DNA from: Hybos culiciformis
Lineage: Eukaryota; Arthropoda; Insecta; Diptera; Hybotidae
Direction: 5' to 3'
NCBI GenBank assembly: GCA_964007475.1
Contig: CAXFZM010000277.1
Location: forward strand, 170,290 to 234,289
DNA length: 64,000 nt
In this document: in pieces, positions 45,746-57,485 of the stretch
How the letters are laid out: every line of letters starts with the position of its first letter
How positions within the stretch are numbered: the stretch's first letter is position 1
The notes under the pieces: model-generated
What the model saw: only the letters and a program-made list of their open reading frames with translations
Told to the model about the DNA's origin: nothing
The model's database searches: none
Program-made: the position numbers and the translations under genes

Positions 45746-47109
45746 TAGGGCTTCTCATTTCCCGCATTTTTCAAATCCCGGGATCCCGGGACAAAATTTT
45801 TCATATTCCCGGGATCCCGGGATCCCGGAATTTTTTATAAGCACAAATTAAAAAAAAAATTATCTCATAAAATATTGCCATGGTTTCGATCCACTTGAAC
45901 TTGATATGATGGGGTTACCTAAGTTGATATTTTACATAAAAACAAAGAAAAATACAGCATTATAAAAAATTAGTTAACAACTTGAAATTTGCTTTCTAAT
46001 CCTCAAACTTCGATTATTTTAAATAAATATTAATTCTACATTATATTAAACTGCACTTATTTATTTTTTAAATTCTTTATACTGACTTCACTTCGTTTCC
46101 ACAAACTTAGAAAGTCAAAATTGACCCACTTCCCGATATCCAATCGTGTTGAAATTTTGCACATCGCTTTGTCGTCGATGACAATGCACTTTGGCATCGA
46201 CACATTCAGACACACACACACACATCTTCACCGCACTTTCCACAAACTTACAAAGTTAAAAATGACCCACTTCCCGGTATCCAATAGAGCTGAAATTTAC
46301 TTTAGCATTACACACACACTTCATTACCTGGTCTCCAAACTTAGTAAGTCAAAATAGATCCAATTTCCGGTATCCAATCGAGGCAAAATTTTGCACATCA
46401 CTTTGTCGTCGATAACAATATAGTTTGGCATCACAGACTCACCCACACACACAGGGCCGGCCTTCTATTTTAAGAGGCCAGGGTACAAATATTTTCTTGG
46501 CGGCCTCTAATTTTTTTTTTTATATAACAGAATAAAAGTATACTATTCAAATTACAGTAATATTTATTATTTAAAAAAACGATAAAATGTAGTTCAACAA
46601 AAAAAAAACATAACATAAAAACCATACTTAAATATTTTTAATATGAGCCTTTGTTGTTGCCATATCATTAATTAACATTAAAAAATCACAACTTTTTAGA
46701 ATAACTAATAATATGTTGGAAAAAATTTCGTCATAATTGTTATTTAAAATATATTGCAGTATATCCCGTGCATTCTCTACATTAGGCTTACTCAAAATCA
46801 TTGCTTTTAACAAAAAAAAATTTAAATCTGGGGCCCTTTTAAATCGGGGGCCCGGGTGCCTTGCACCCGTCGCACCCCCAGATGGCCGGCTCTTCACACA
46901 CACACATCTTTATATGAACTTCATCACTTAATTAATTCTGTCTAGCTTAGATATAAACCTAAACCTAAAATTTAGTGCAATCACTATTATATTTTTTAAT
47001 TAAGCGGAAATCCCGGGATTTTTGATTGAAATCCAGGGATTACGGGATTCAATTTTACAACCGGGATCCCGGGAAAACGGGATCCCGGGATCCCGTTTGA
47101 GAAGCCCTA
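45746..47109. mobile_element. 1,364-bp hAT-type element, host of a nested hAT
   Basis: The ends TAGGGCTTCTCA and TGAGAAGCCCTA are perfect inverted repeats of YARNG type and GTGTCCAC is duplicated (45738-45745, 47110-47117). Subterminal CCCGGGATCCCGGG clusters occur at both ends, as in the smaller element at 31986-32650. The interior has about three diverged copies of AGTCAAAATTGACCCACTTC/CACACACACA units and a second element. Confidence 0.92.
46452..46894. mobile_element. 443-bp hAT-type element nested in the previous one
   Basis: CAGGGCCGGCCTTC at the left and GATGGCCGGCTCTT at the right are imperfect inverted repeats. CACACACA lies directly outside both ends (46444-46451, 46895-46902); since the target is itself a CA repeat, this duplication is only suggestive. 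On the minus strand, frames include NVENARDILQYILNNNYDEI, which may be a relic of a hAT transposase C-terminal region. Confidence 0.7.
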
Positions 47110-47295
47110 GTGTCCACTCCATAAAACTAGAAAAAAATATATTTTTTAAATTTTGTACTTACCTGATTCTTTTTCCAAATGTTTTCTTTTATAAATTAAA
47201 ATACTTTTTTGTTTTATTTTATTTTTAATTTTTTTAAATTAATAAAATTGTATTTTGTTTATTGACAAATTAATTTTTAAGTATTGTCATTGTCA

Positions 47296-47595
47296 AGAAA
47301 AAACGTGTTATCGCGATAAAAATATTAACTGAGAATAAATTACATTCTGCACTTTCAAAATAGCAGTACTTTTAAAAATTAATACTTGATGCAGGTATTT
47401 TGTACTTTTTACAAAATATTATCTTTGTAGTGATAATATTATCCTCAAACTTCGAAAAAAAAACTTTCAACTAATACATTTATTGTGTGGTCAGTAATAT
47501 TTATTCTCGACAGACTACAAATTAACTCTTGACAAGTAAACAAATAATTATTGATTATGCGAAAATTAAAGGCGGGTTCAATATTTTTCAATAAA
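47296..47595. repeat. Dispersed repeat, copy A (others at 48350-48480 and 48519-48728)
   Basis: AAACGTGTTATCGCG, TTTACAAAATATTATCTTTG, AAACTTTCAACTAATACATT and ACAAGTAAACAAATAATTAT occur in this order here and again at 48519-48728. A more diverged partial copy with AATGCAGGTAT and ATTATTCTCAAACTTCG lies at 48350-48480. Confidence 0.75.
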
Positions 47596-48518
47596 AACAT
47601 TATACAACTCATTCAAAATAATTTAAATTTTTATTGATATTTTCGAAAAAAAGAAATGAATATTTGTTATGATTATATCGTCGGAAACCAAACTGGTATT
47701 AATTTTAAGAACCTACCAATATATAACTTAAAAATTAATATTTATTACAGCACTTATTGAATATAAAGACAAAAAAAAAATGCATTATTTTATTCATCAT
47801 TTATATTGTTTCTATCATTATTTAATAAATCAAATTGACATCGAGATCGAAAGAAACTATTTTAGAAGGCATGGAAAAGATTAAATGATTCTAAATATTT
47901 ATATGAACAAATTAAATTCTTATTTGTATTTATTAATTTATTTATACCGATTCTTAAAGAAAATGAATTTTATAAATGCTATATTGAAAAGCTTACTTCT
48001 TAGATTTTTCTTATTATTCAGTCTTATTTAATGGAATAAAATAAAAGTTCGTTAACTAAAGTAGTCTTACAACTCGTTTCATTATAATTTTCTTAAGTTT
48101 ATTGCATCAAAGGAAACTACAATCTTAGATTTTGGATTTTTTTTAGCTATTTTGGATTTATTTTAAGTTTCATCTACAGGTCCTGTGTTCGTATTTGTCC
48201 AAAAAATTTTGATTTGTAAAAAAAATATATTTATTAAAAATAACTTCATTATAAAATAAAAACCCAACAATGATAAACCGAAAAGTTGATGCCCATTAAC
48301 TATTTTAAAATTTATTTTAATAATAAAACTTGATATGATTGTAAGGTGATAATACTTAATGCAGGTATATGGTACTGTATACGAATTAATTTTCTTTGAG
48401 TACATATAATTATTCTCAAACTTCGCATAAAAAGCTTACAACGAATATAATATGTGATGAAGTAAATAAAATGTGTGATGAAGTAAAACACTTAGAAAAT
48501 AGCGGTTAAATTAAAAAA

Positions 48519-48728
48519 AAAAACGTGTTATCGCGCTAACTGTACTGTTTACAAAATATTTTCTTTATAGTTATATTATTGTCCTTAAACTTAGACAAAA
48601 AAACTTTCAACTAATACATTTCTATGTGTGAAGAAGTGATATTTATTCATGATAGATCAAAAAAAAACTACTGACAAGTAAACAAATAATTATTGATTAT
48701 CGAAAAATTAAAGGCAGGTTCAATTTTT
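48519..48728. repeat. Dispersed repeat, copy B
   Basis: The same word order as at 47296-47595, ending in AATTAAAGGCAGGTTCAAT just before the palindromic satellite starts. Confidence 0.75.
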
Positions 48729-48749
48729 TTCACATTATAGTTAAAAAGG

Positions 48750-49712
48750 GCGCCGTGACATTTGTCCGCGGGACATTTGTCCGCGATGAAATTTGTATGG
48801 AAAACTTCGCGGACAAATGTCATTTTACAAAATGACATTTGTCCGCGATTGTAAAATGACATATGTCCGCGGCGGACAAATGTCTCAAAATTAGCGGACA
48901 AATGACATTTTGCAAAATGTCATTTGTCCCCGATTGAATTTTCAAACTTTAGCGGACAAATGTCATTTTGCAAAATGTCATTTGTCCGCGATTGATTTTT
49001 CAAATTTTTAGCGGACAAATGTCATTTTGCAAAATGTCATTTGTCCGCGATTGAAATTTTAAACTTTTAGCGGACAAATGTCATTTTGCAAAATGTCATT
49101 TGTCCGCGATTGATTTTTTAAATTTTTAGCGGACAAATGTCATTTTGCAAAATGTCATTTGTCCGCGATTGATTTTTTAAATTTTTCGCGGACAAATGTC
49201 ATTTTACAAAATGTCATTTGTCCGCGAATGAAATTGTGAATTTTTAGCGGACAAATGTCATTTTGCAAAATGTCATTTGTCCGCGATTGAAATTTTGAAT
49301 TTTTAGCGGACAAATGTCATTTTACAAAATGTCATTTGTCCGCGATTGATTTTTCAAATTTTTAGCGGACAAATGTCATATTGCAAAATGTAATTTGTCC
49401 GCGATTGAAATTTTAATTTTTTAGCGGACAAATGTCATTTTGCAAAATGTCATTTGTCCGCGATTGAAATTTTGAATTTTTAGCGGACAAATGACATTTT
49501 GCAAAATGACATTTGTCCGCTAAAGTTTGAAAATGCAATCGCGGACAAATGACATTTTGCAAAATGACATTTGTCCGCTAAAAAACTGAAAAATCAATCG
49601 CGGACAAATGACATTTTGCAAAATGACATTTGTCCGCTAAAAATTTAAAAAAATCAATCGCGGACAAATGACATTTTGCAAAATGACATTTGTCCGCGAT
49701 TGAGTTTTTAAT
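48750..49712. repeat. Palindromic satellite, ~59-bp unit, ~16 units, with an orientation switch
   Basis: Each unit contains a ~38-bp near-palindrome built from GCGGACAAATGTCATTTTGC and AAAATGTCATTTGTCCGC, followed by an AT-rich spacer (CGATTGAAATTTTGAATTTT-like). From about 49490 the units change to the reverse complement: ATGAC replaces ATGTC and the spacer reads TTTGAAAATGCAATCG. The array is thus two blocks meeting head to head. Copies differ by single bases. The open frame across 49637-49822 has no support. Confidence 0.92.
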
Positions 49713-50746
49713 TTTTTTTTTTTCGTAAAGTACGAAAAACGCGGGAAAATGCCACGTGGAACTCCGAAAATAGTGATTAACTTTTTTTTTAGCTTATATT
49801 TTTTGAGTAAAAAAGTGAGCATGCGAGGGAGGATTGAAAGAGCTTATTATTTATTTTTTGCTACTGCTAGGGTGCATTAAAATAACTTTCTTTTCTTTTT
49901 TTACATGGGTTTATTTAGAAAAAAGTCTGTTTATTTATTTGTTTGTTTGTTTTATGCGATTCAAATCTTGCAACTGATATTTGACTCACTTCCCTCGAAC
50001 CGATTTTGCTCAAATTTTGCACAGGCATTTTATTATTCCATCTCCAGCTCTCAAAAATGGTGAAAACATAACTTCGAGATATTTAAAAAAAAACTGAAAA
50101 TATTCAGAATATGTCCTTTTTTATAAGGACGAATGTGGTCAGCGTACTATGAAATAAAATTAATACTTTATTTTCTTTTTTATTGTTCATTCCAAGTTGA
50201 AAGTCGATCATCGACAATCTTTAACTACAATTTACATGTCGTTAATATCCGCGTTTAGAAGTTCAGATCCTAATATTTATTAAAATTTAATTAAAATTAG
50301 AGTTAAATACCTACCTAAGTAAAATTGAAGATTTAAATTTATTTTAAGAATATTGAGAAATTAGCACTAGCTTAGAAAAGCGAAAGTGAAATTTGAAAGA
50401 TGTAAGCAAAAAAAAAAAATAAATTATTAAAAAAAATATAGACTATCTAAGTAAGTGTCTGTTGTTTGATAATAATCTTCTATTCTATCTTCTAAACTAT
50501 TCGATGAGATCAATGTCTATGAGATCAACAACGTTTATGAAACAACGGTTTTAAATACTGAAACATTGTATTTTATTATTGGAGGTGTTAACAAAACAAA
50601 ATAATAAAATATTGTTTACCTTAATTGCTTGGCGACAAATCAAATACTTTGAAAAAAAGTGAAATAATAACAATATTTTATTCTAATTCGATTTTTATTT
50701 ATTTTTTTAATGTTAGTTCATTATGTATGCAAAATATATGTAAAAA
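49713..50746. other. AT-rich stretch with a degenerate dispersed repeat
   Basis: At 49960-50120 TTGACTCACTTCCC, CCGATTTTGCTCAAATTTTGCACA resembles the units inside the hAT element at 46090-46440. The remainder holds nothing recognisable; its right end is the 3' flank of the RING exon. Confidence 0.4.
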
Positions 50747-53499
50747 TCATGTAAAAATAGATTTAGTGTGCTCTGTGACTTCGAATCTACAGAACGGACA
50801 TCTCAATGATGGTCTGTAATCTTCGTCGAGATCTCGTTGGGTAAACTTGATCATTGCTTCGTTGTAAAAATCTAATGTCGTGTCCCAACAATCGGCACAC
50901 ACCTTCAAATGACCACATGGATGCAATATGACTTGGCTTGCTCTATCCAAGCATACACAACAAGGCATCAGCTGCAAAACAGGAATATTGGAGTTTTCAA
51001 TTTCATGGATATCTTCAATTTCATCTTGATCAGATTGATCACCGCAATCAATAAATTCAAATGAGTCTAGATTATCGCAGATCCCATTTTTTTGGAAGAC
51101 AATTCTGTTCAAAAATATTTGAGGAGAAATTTCTCCTGTATCCAATAAAGCAGTTGCTTCTGAAATTTTTTGAGAGCGGTCCTATGAATGAATAAAAAAA
51201 TGAAATTATTTTTATTATCTATGGAAATTAAAATAGTAAATCAGAGGTCTCCAAACTTTTTGGCTCAGTGGTCAAAAACTGAAATCGAAAAAGTTATAGG
51301 GACCATAATATTTCTAAGTTTTAAAAAAAAATTATAAAGACCAAATTTACGAGTATCTTTTATAAAAATTAATTTAAAATTGAAGTAATCATAGATAAGA
51401 AAATTTTTGATGTTTTAATGGGATTTATGAAACTGCGAAATTTGATTTATAATATCGTCCATTTCGAGTTCAAATTTACTACTTCCAATTATTAAAACTA
51501 ATTCTAAGTGTTCTTCAGACAAACTGTAACTGTAATTTGATTTTAAATATTTCATGTTTTTTCAAAAAGTTGTGCCAGAAACTGAAATAAGAAATACATA
51601 CTTAAAACTAAATATATACATAATATGTACATTATAAATACAGGTATTTATTCTTTTTTTGTAATTTTATAATAATAGTTTTTAATAATAGTCAAAAGAA
51701 TTTGTATGTAAAATCGAAATATCGAAAATCCGCGTATAAAAATGAATTTTATATTTTATTAAATCAACTATTCGATTAAAATTAATTTTATTGAATAGAA
51801 CTAACTTTGTTATTTAAATATTATATATTTGAAGTTAAATTTTAGAACTGGAATTTTTTTAAACCCGTGTTTTCAATTATTTCACGAGCCGCACAAAATA
51901 TCAGAGGGCAGTGATCAACATACTTTGTTTACACGTTTTTTCGTTGTACCAGTTGTGCCACCGCTAACGAAAAGTAATTGAAAATCGCGTGCTTTGTTGA
52001 ACTCGTGAGTTAAAAGGAAAGTAACGAATTTGAAAAAATTGCCATTCTTCATCAATCTTTTGCCCAGAACACCATTTTGCGCTTCCAATGATCCAGTTGT
52101 TCGTGTGTTGAGGTTGTATACCGAAATTTGTTCCGGTCCCTCCTATCAAAAATAACGATACAATATATGAGTTGATCAAATAAAATTTTTTGTAACAATA
52201 TGTATATGAGTTGATCACATAGATTAGCACAATTTACCTTTTTTAGCCACTGATTTTCAAAGTAGTTCAAGAATTGCTTTGCGTCTGGCACATTAGCCAA
52301 TTCAGATTTCACCATTAGAAAGCATGTCGTGATTTGTGATGGGGGTAACAACGGTAGTGATAATAACTTGTAATATGCTCTCTTTATTTTTTCATTTGTT
52401 TTAATTTGATGAACAAACGATGGAAACTTGTAGCATTTTCGTTTTGCAGCCTGGCAAAAATGAAACCAGCAAGTGTTTTGTTCAACTAATGGATAAACAA
52501 TGCGCAATGCATTTCTAATAGCTACCTCGAAATCGGTCATGAAAGATTTCCCATTCAATGGAAAAATGGCTTGCAATGTTTTAAATAAATGAACGTAGGA
52601 TTCTACCGTTTTCCGCGACATTAAAACATACATGAAAGGCACAGCTTCTCCGCAATATTCGATGTAAATTACCAGAAATTGATAAAACAGTCCCAATGGA
52701 CATATTTTAAAGGTTGCATCCAGTAAAAATCTTCTATCACCTTCAGGAATATATTTTCGGATATTGTTCATCACGTGATCCGAAGCGAAATACACGTATG
52801 AAAAGTTGTCTTCACTATGAGAACCTTTATATAGATAGTATTCAACGTCGGAATGGTTTGTTCGACTATAGTTCTCTACAACAATTTCATTTTCATATGC
52901 TTTTGCTACTTCGAAAGCATTAGTTGGTGATTTGGGCATTTTTTGATTTCGAATTCTCAGTAAATTTCGACGAAAATTTATTTGACTTTGTTGTTCGCTT
53001 TGAATTCGAAATGAAAAAAAGGAAGAGAAAATAATTGATTTTGTTGATTTTGATGATCTAAATATAAATACTTACGTTACCATGGTTTTCTCGAAAATTT
53101 CACGCACTTCACTTATTTGTGAAGTAGTTTGGGAAGCAATTGGTGAAGCGCATACTTCTTTTATTTGCGAAAGCACTTTTAATTCTTTGATATCATTTTC
53201 TTTATTTGAGTGATGGTGTTCGTGAATTGGATTTGTAAAATAACACTCCCCGTTTTGCATATTAATTCGCGCTCTACAACTTTTAACCATACATGTGTAG
53301 CCCATCGAACCGTCGACAAGTGCTTTGTTCTGCACATACAGTTGCTTTTCACAAATTGAATGCAAAACTTTGCGATCACGACGATGCGATTGAATCATTT
53401 CAAATTCAACAGGCGTTTTAATTGATTCGTTTTTTAATTCCATGTGACTTTCATTTTCGATATTAGATGATGCTGTTACTGTAGATTTAGAGAAATGCT
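50747..53499 (-). CDS. FLYWCH-MULE-RING protein, copy 1 exons plus RING exon
   Basis: Minus-strand exons are 53076-53499 (FLYWCH-like finger: YTCMVKSCRARI then HEHHH), 52238-52997 (MULE transposase core), 51924-52142 and 50747-51181. The MULE catalytic residues are LLDATFK (Asp), FMTDFEVAI (Asp), CWFHFC (the CxxH motif) and SLEAQN (Glu), the last in exon 3. The final exon carries a complete C3HC4 RING (CCVCLDRA, HPCGHLKVCADC, CPFCRF). All junctions have GT-AG ends and matching phases (2, 0, 0). The family cuts and pastes Mutator-like DNA; a RING would add ubiquitin-ligase activity. The 5' exon needed to start this copy lies beyond the second copy at 56200-56280. No stop or frameshift is seen in the coding parts, unlike the other transposons here, which suggests recent activity or host selection. 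Confidence 0.8.
51245..51575 (-). pseudogene. hAT element remnant: 3' end and transposase C-terminus
   Basis: CAGAGGTCTCCAAACTTTTT at 51245 is a hAT-type terminus. On the minus strand upstream of it a frame reads MKYLKSNYSYSLSEEHLELV and FELEMDDIINQISQFHKSH then stop, similar to the C-terminal end of hAT transposases (MK-x-I/L-K-x-x-Y-R-x-x-L-x-x-EHL). A TGA stands just ahead of it. It lies in the last intron of the FLYWCH-MULE-RING gene and the left breakpoint of the 2,251-bp duplication falls inside it. Confidence 0.6.
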
Positions 53500-56034
53500 C
53501 TTAAGACCAAAATATAAGGATATAAGAAATTTTAATGGAGCTTCATTCGCAATATATTATGGTTTGGGCCATTTCTTTCATCCTTACGTATTGCGATGTA
53601 ATATATATATATATAATAAATCGGTATAGTTCTTAACATTCGGTGACATAATGACCAATTACGTTATTTCAGTTTTGAAAACGAGCTAAAGTTCAATTTC
53701 CTCAGTGACATAAAAGCAAAGTTAGATTTTATTTCGAGATTGGGCGTTATGTAACTTGGCGTTAAGATAACCTACCGTATTAGTAATTTGATTTTAAATA
53801 TTTCATGTTTTTTCAAAAAGTTGTGCCAGAAACTGAAATAAGAAATACATACTTAAAACTAAATATATACATAATATGTACATTATAAATACAGGTATTT
53901 ATTCTTTTTTTGTAATTTTATAATAATAGTTTTTAATAATAGTCAAAAGAATTTGTATGTAAAATCGAAATATCGAAAATCCGCGTATAAAAATGAATTT
54001 TATATTTTATTAAATCAACTATTCGATTAAAATTAATTTTATTGAATAGAACTAACTTTGTTATTTAAATATTATATATTTGAAGTTAAATTTTAGAACT
54101 GGAATTTTTTTAAACCCGTGTTTTCAATTATTTCACGAGCCGCACAAAATATCAGAGGGCAGTGATCAACATACTTTGTTTACACGTTTTTTCGTTGTAC
54201 CAGTTGTGCCACCGCTAACGAAAAGTAATTGAAAATCGCGTGCTTTGTTGAACTCGTGAGTTAAAAGGAAAGTAACGAATTTGAAAAAATTGCCATTCTT
54301 CATCAATCTTTTGCCCAGAACACCATTTTGCGCTTCCAATGATCCAGTTGTTCGTGTGTTGAGGTTGTATACCGAAATTTGTTCCGGTCCCTCCTATCAA
54401 AAATAACGATACAATATATGAGTTGATCAAATAAAATTTTTTGTAACAATATGTATATGAGTTGATCACATAGATTAGCACAATTTACCTTTTTTAGCCA
54501 CTGATTTTCAAAGTAGTTCAAGAATTGCTTTGCGTCTGGCACATTAGCCAATTCAGATTTCACCATTAGAAAGCATGTCGTGATTTGTGATGGGGGTAAC
54601 AACGGTAGTGATAATAACTTGTAATATGCTCTCTTTATTTTTTCATTTGTTTTAATTTGATGAACAAACGATGGAAACTTGTAGCATTTTCGTTTTGCAG
54701 CCTGGCAAAAATGAAACCAGCAAGTGTTTTGTTCAACTAATGGATAAACAATGCGCAATGCATTTCTAATAGCTACCTCGAAATCGGTCATGAAAGATTT
54801 CCCATTCAATGGAAAAATGGCTTGCAATGTTTTAAATAAATGAACGTAGGATTCTACCGTTTTCCGCGACATTAAAACATACATGAAAGGCACAGCTTCT
54901 CCGCAATATTCGATGTAAATTACCAGAAATTGATAAAACAGTCCCAATGGACATATTTTAAAGGTTGCATCCAGTAAAAATCTTCTATCACCTTCAGGAA
55001 TATATTTTCGGATATTGTTCATCACGTGATCCGAAGCGAAATACACGTATGAAAAGTTGTCTTCACTATGAGAACCTTTATATAGATAGTATTCAACGTC
55101 GGAATGGTTTGTTCGACTATAGTTCTCTACAACAATTTCATTTTCATATGCTTTTGCTACTTCGAAAGCATTAGTTGGTGATTTGGGCATTTTTTGATTT
55201 CGAATTCTCAGTAAATTTCGACGAAAATTTATTTGACTTTGTTGTTCGCTTTGAATTCGAAATGAAAAAAAGGAAGAGAAAATAATTGATTTTGTTGATT
55301 TTGATGATCTAAATATAAATACTTACGTTACCATGGTTTTCTCGAAAATTTCACGCACTTCACTTATTTGTGAAGTAGTTTGGGAAGCAATTGGTGAAGC
55401 GCATACTTCTTTTATTTGCGAAAGCACTTTTAATTCTTTGATATCATTTTCTTTATTTGAGTGATGGTGTTCGTGAATTGGATTTGTAAAATAACACTCC
55501 CCGTTTTGCATATTAATTCGCGCTCTACAACTTTTAACCATACATGTGTAGCCCATCGAACCGTCGACAAGTGCTTTGTTCTGCACATACAGTTGCTTTT
55601 CACAAATTGAATGCAAAACTTTGCGATCACGACGATGCGATTGAATCATTTCAAATTCAACAGGCGTTTTAATTGATTCGTTTTTTAATTCCATGTGACT
55701 TTCATTTTCGATATTAGATGATGCTGTTACTGTAGATTTAGAGAAATGCTCTTAAGACCAAAATATAAGGATATAAGAAATTTTAATGGAGCTTCATTCG
55801 CAATATATTATGGTTTGGGCCATTTCTTTCATCCTTACGTATTGCGATGTAATATATATATATATAATAAATCGGTATAGTTCTTAACATTCGGTGACAT
55901 AATGACCAATTACGTTATTTCAGTTTTGAAAACGAGCTAAAGTTCAATTTCCTCAGTGACATAAAAGCAAAGTTAGATTTTATTTCGAGATTGGGCGTTA
56001 TGTAACTTGGCGTTAAGATAACCTACCGTATTAG
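51533..56034. repeat. 2,251-bp perfect tandem duplication
   Basis: Copy 1 is 51533-53783 and copy 2 is 53784-56034. The junction reads ACCTACCGTATTAG/TAATTTGATT. Every stretch compared, including introns and intergenic AT-rich parts, is identical, and translations of all frames agree. Each copy contains the FLYWCH and both MULE exons; the RING exon is outside on the left and the 5' exon outside on the right. Confidence 0.97.
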
Positions 56035-56280
56035 CATTAAAAAATTCTATATGAAAATGGATTTTTACCCTCTACCAAATTTCTTCCAACGCCGCTAAAG
56101 AAGTATAAACTTCAAAAAAATTTTGAAAAGATCATAAGAAACTATCAAGAGTGTAAAATTTCTGACAAATATTAAAGTCAACTATATAAGCATACATACC
56201 ATAAATACATTCAGTTGTTGAAGCCATTGTTTCAGCCGTTGAAACCATTGTTGCAGATGTTGAAACACTTTTAATTGTTT
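54175..56280 (-). CDS. FLYWCH-MULE protein, copy 2 exons plus 5' exon, no RING exon of its own
   Basis: Exons 55327-55750, 54489-55248 and 54175-54393 repeat copy 1 exactly. An upstream exon at 56200-56280 (81 nt, Thr/Ser-rich: TIKSVSTSATMVSTAETMAS) has a TTTTTGTAG acceptor, a GTATGT donor, and exits in phase 1. That is the phase the FLYWCH exon needs, giving Tyr-Glu-His across the junction. The start codon may be one of its ATGs or lie further upstream. Exon 3 ends in phase 0, so joining it to the copy-1 FLYWCH exon (phase 1) gives a stop after eight codons. Joining it to the RING exon (phase 0) keeps the frame. A functional mRNA would therefore have to skip one unit. Confidence 0.75.
56041..56125 (+). 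repeat. SINE-like repeat, copy 3 (fragment)
   Basis: ATGAAAATGGATTTTTACCC, TCTACCAAATTTCTTCCAAC and GCCGCTAAAGAAGTATAAAC match copies 1 and 2 in reverse orientation. It starts directly at the right edge of the 2,251-bp duplication. Confidence 0.7.
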
Positions 56281-57220
56281 CTACAAAAATATTAAAAATT
56301 TTAAGTTAAAATTTTATTATGGTCAATTAGGAAAAAATATGTGAAGTAACGTAAATGGAATTCACTTGCAGAAGCCGAAGTCGATACCCCTTATTGTCGG
56401 CTTTAAAGAGTGCAAAGCACACTTTAGACGGGTTAATGTTTATTCAACTCAATACGTTTTGGTCAATTTGAAAACTAAATATCTAAATTTAAACCTATTC
56501 TAAACAAGCAGATATTGTGTATTTGGTATTTCTAAATACATTTTATTATGTATTATATTGTATTATTATTTATTTATTTATTTACATATATTATATATTA
56601 TAATAATTTATCAAATTGTAAGGACAATAGTAAATATTTAAAATATGAGTTTATAAACAGCTACTGCGGGTATGAAAAACAACATGTTTAAGCATTTATT
56701 ATTGGTTTCTTGCACAACAAGGTTCAAATCGTCGGGCTGTTTCATTATTGTTTATCTTTCGTATGAACTCCTTGATGGTTTTAGACAACTGAGTTTTATT
56801 TGATTTGTATATCATATATGATTTATAATATTTATCTAAAAAAAAATTATTCTCAACAGTCACCTAATATTTTTACATAAACGTTGATTAAATAATGCGA
56901 AATTAAGATTATTTTTTTATGCTCATTTGCTCATTACTTTTTCTTATTATTATACATACATTATGTACTTATAAAGATATTAAAATAAATCAGAGGTTAG
57001 TTTTGTGAAATTCCGCAATAGTTTTTTGTCGCATTTTTCATGACAGTTTGTTTTCTGTAAAATAAAACAAAAAAAACTATAGAAAACAGAAAAATATTTT
57101 AAAATTTCACAGTAAGGTCTCTTAATTATTTTAATGCGTTGGGGATCGTTATGTTGTATTTAGTGCTATAGAATTTAGATCACTAAATGGAGTATTATAT
57201 GCGTCAATACACATGCAATC
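56281..57220. other. Upstream region of the FLYWCH-MULE-RING gene
   Basis: AT-rich, with no further exon recognised. A GC-richer island at 56360-56470 (GAAGCCGAAGTCGATACCCC) is of unknown origin. Confidence 0.4.
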
Positions 57221-57322
57221 ATTTAGATGCATCTGCGTAAATAATGAAAAAATTTAGATGCATCAGCGTATATAATGAAAAAATTTAGATGCATCAGCGT
57301 AAATAATGAAATCATTTAGATG
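57221..57322. repeat. 31-bp minisatellite, three copies plus a partial
   Basis: ATTTAGATGCATCAGCGTAA followed by ATAATGAAAAA starts at 57221, 57252, 57283 and 57314. Confidence 0.85.
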
Positions 57323-57485
57323 TTTCGTATTGAATATTACGTAATACCTAAACAAACATAATATCTCTCACAATATTTCAATACAGCCAAACACAAAAAA
57401 AAAAAAAATGAGAAAAAATGAGAAGAAAAAATATTCTCTCTTTGCAACTACCTCACCCCTACGCATTAAAACAGTATATTGGATA

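Noticed and set aside
48750..49712. Regularly spaced palindromes resembling a CRISPR array
   Set aside because: Spacers are not unique but near-identical AT-rich strings, there are no cas genes, and the context is an insect genome. It is a satellite.
51964..52230. 88-aa minus-strand frame overlapping the second MULE intron
   Set aside because: It runs through the intron into exon 3 in the wrong frame; the spliced reading in the other frame carries the catalytic Glu and a clean phase-0 junction.
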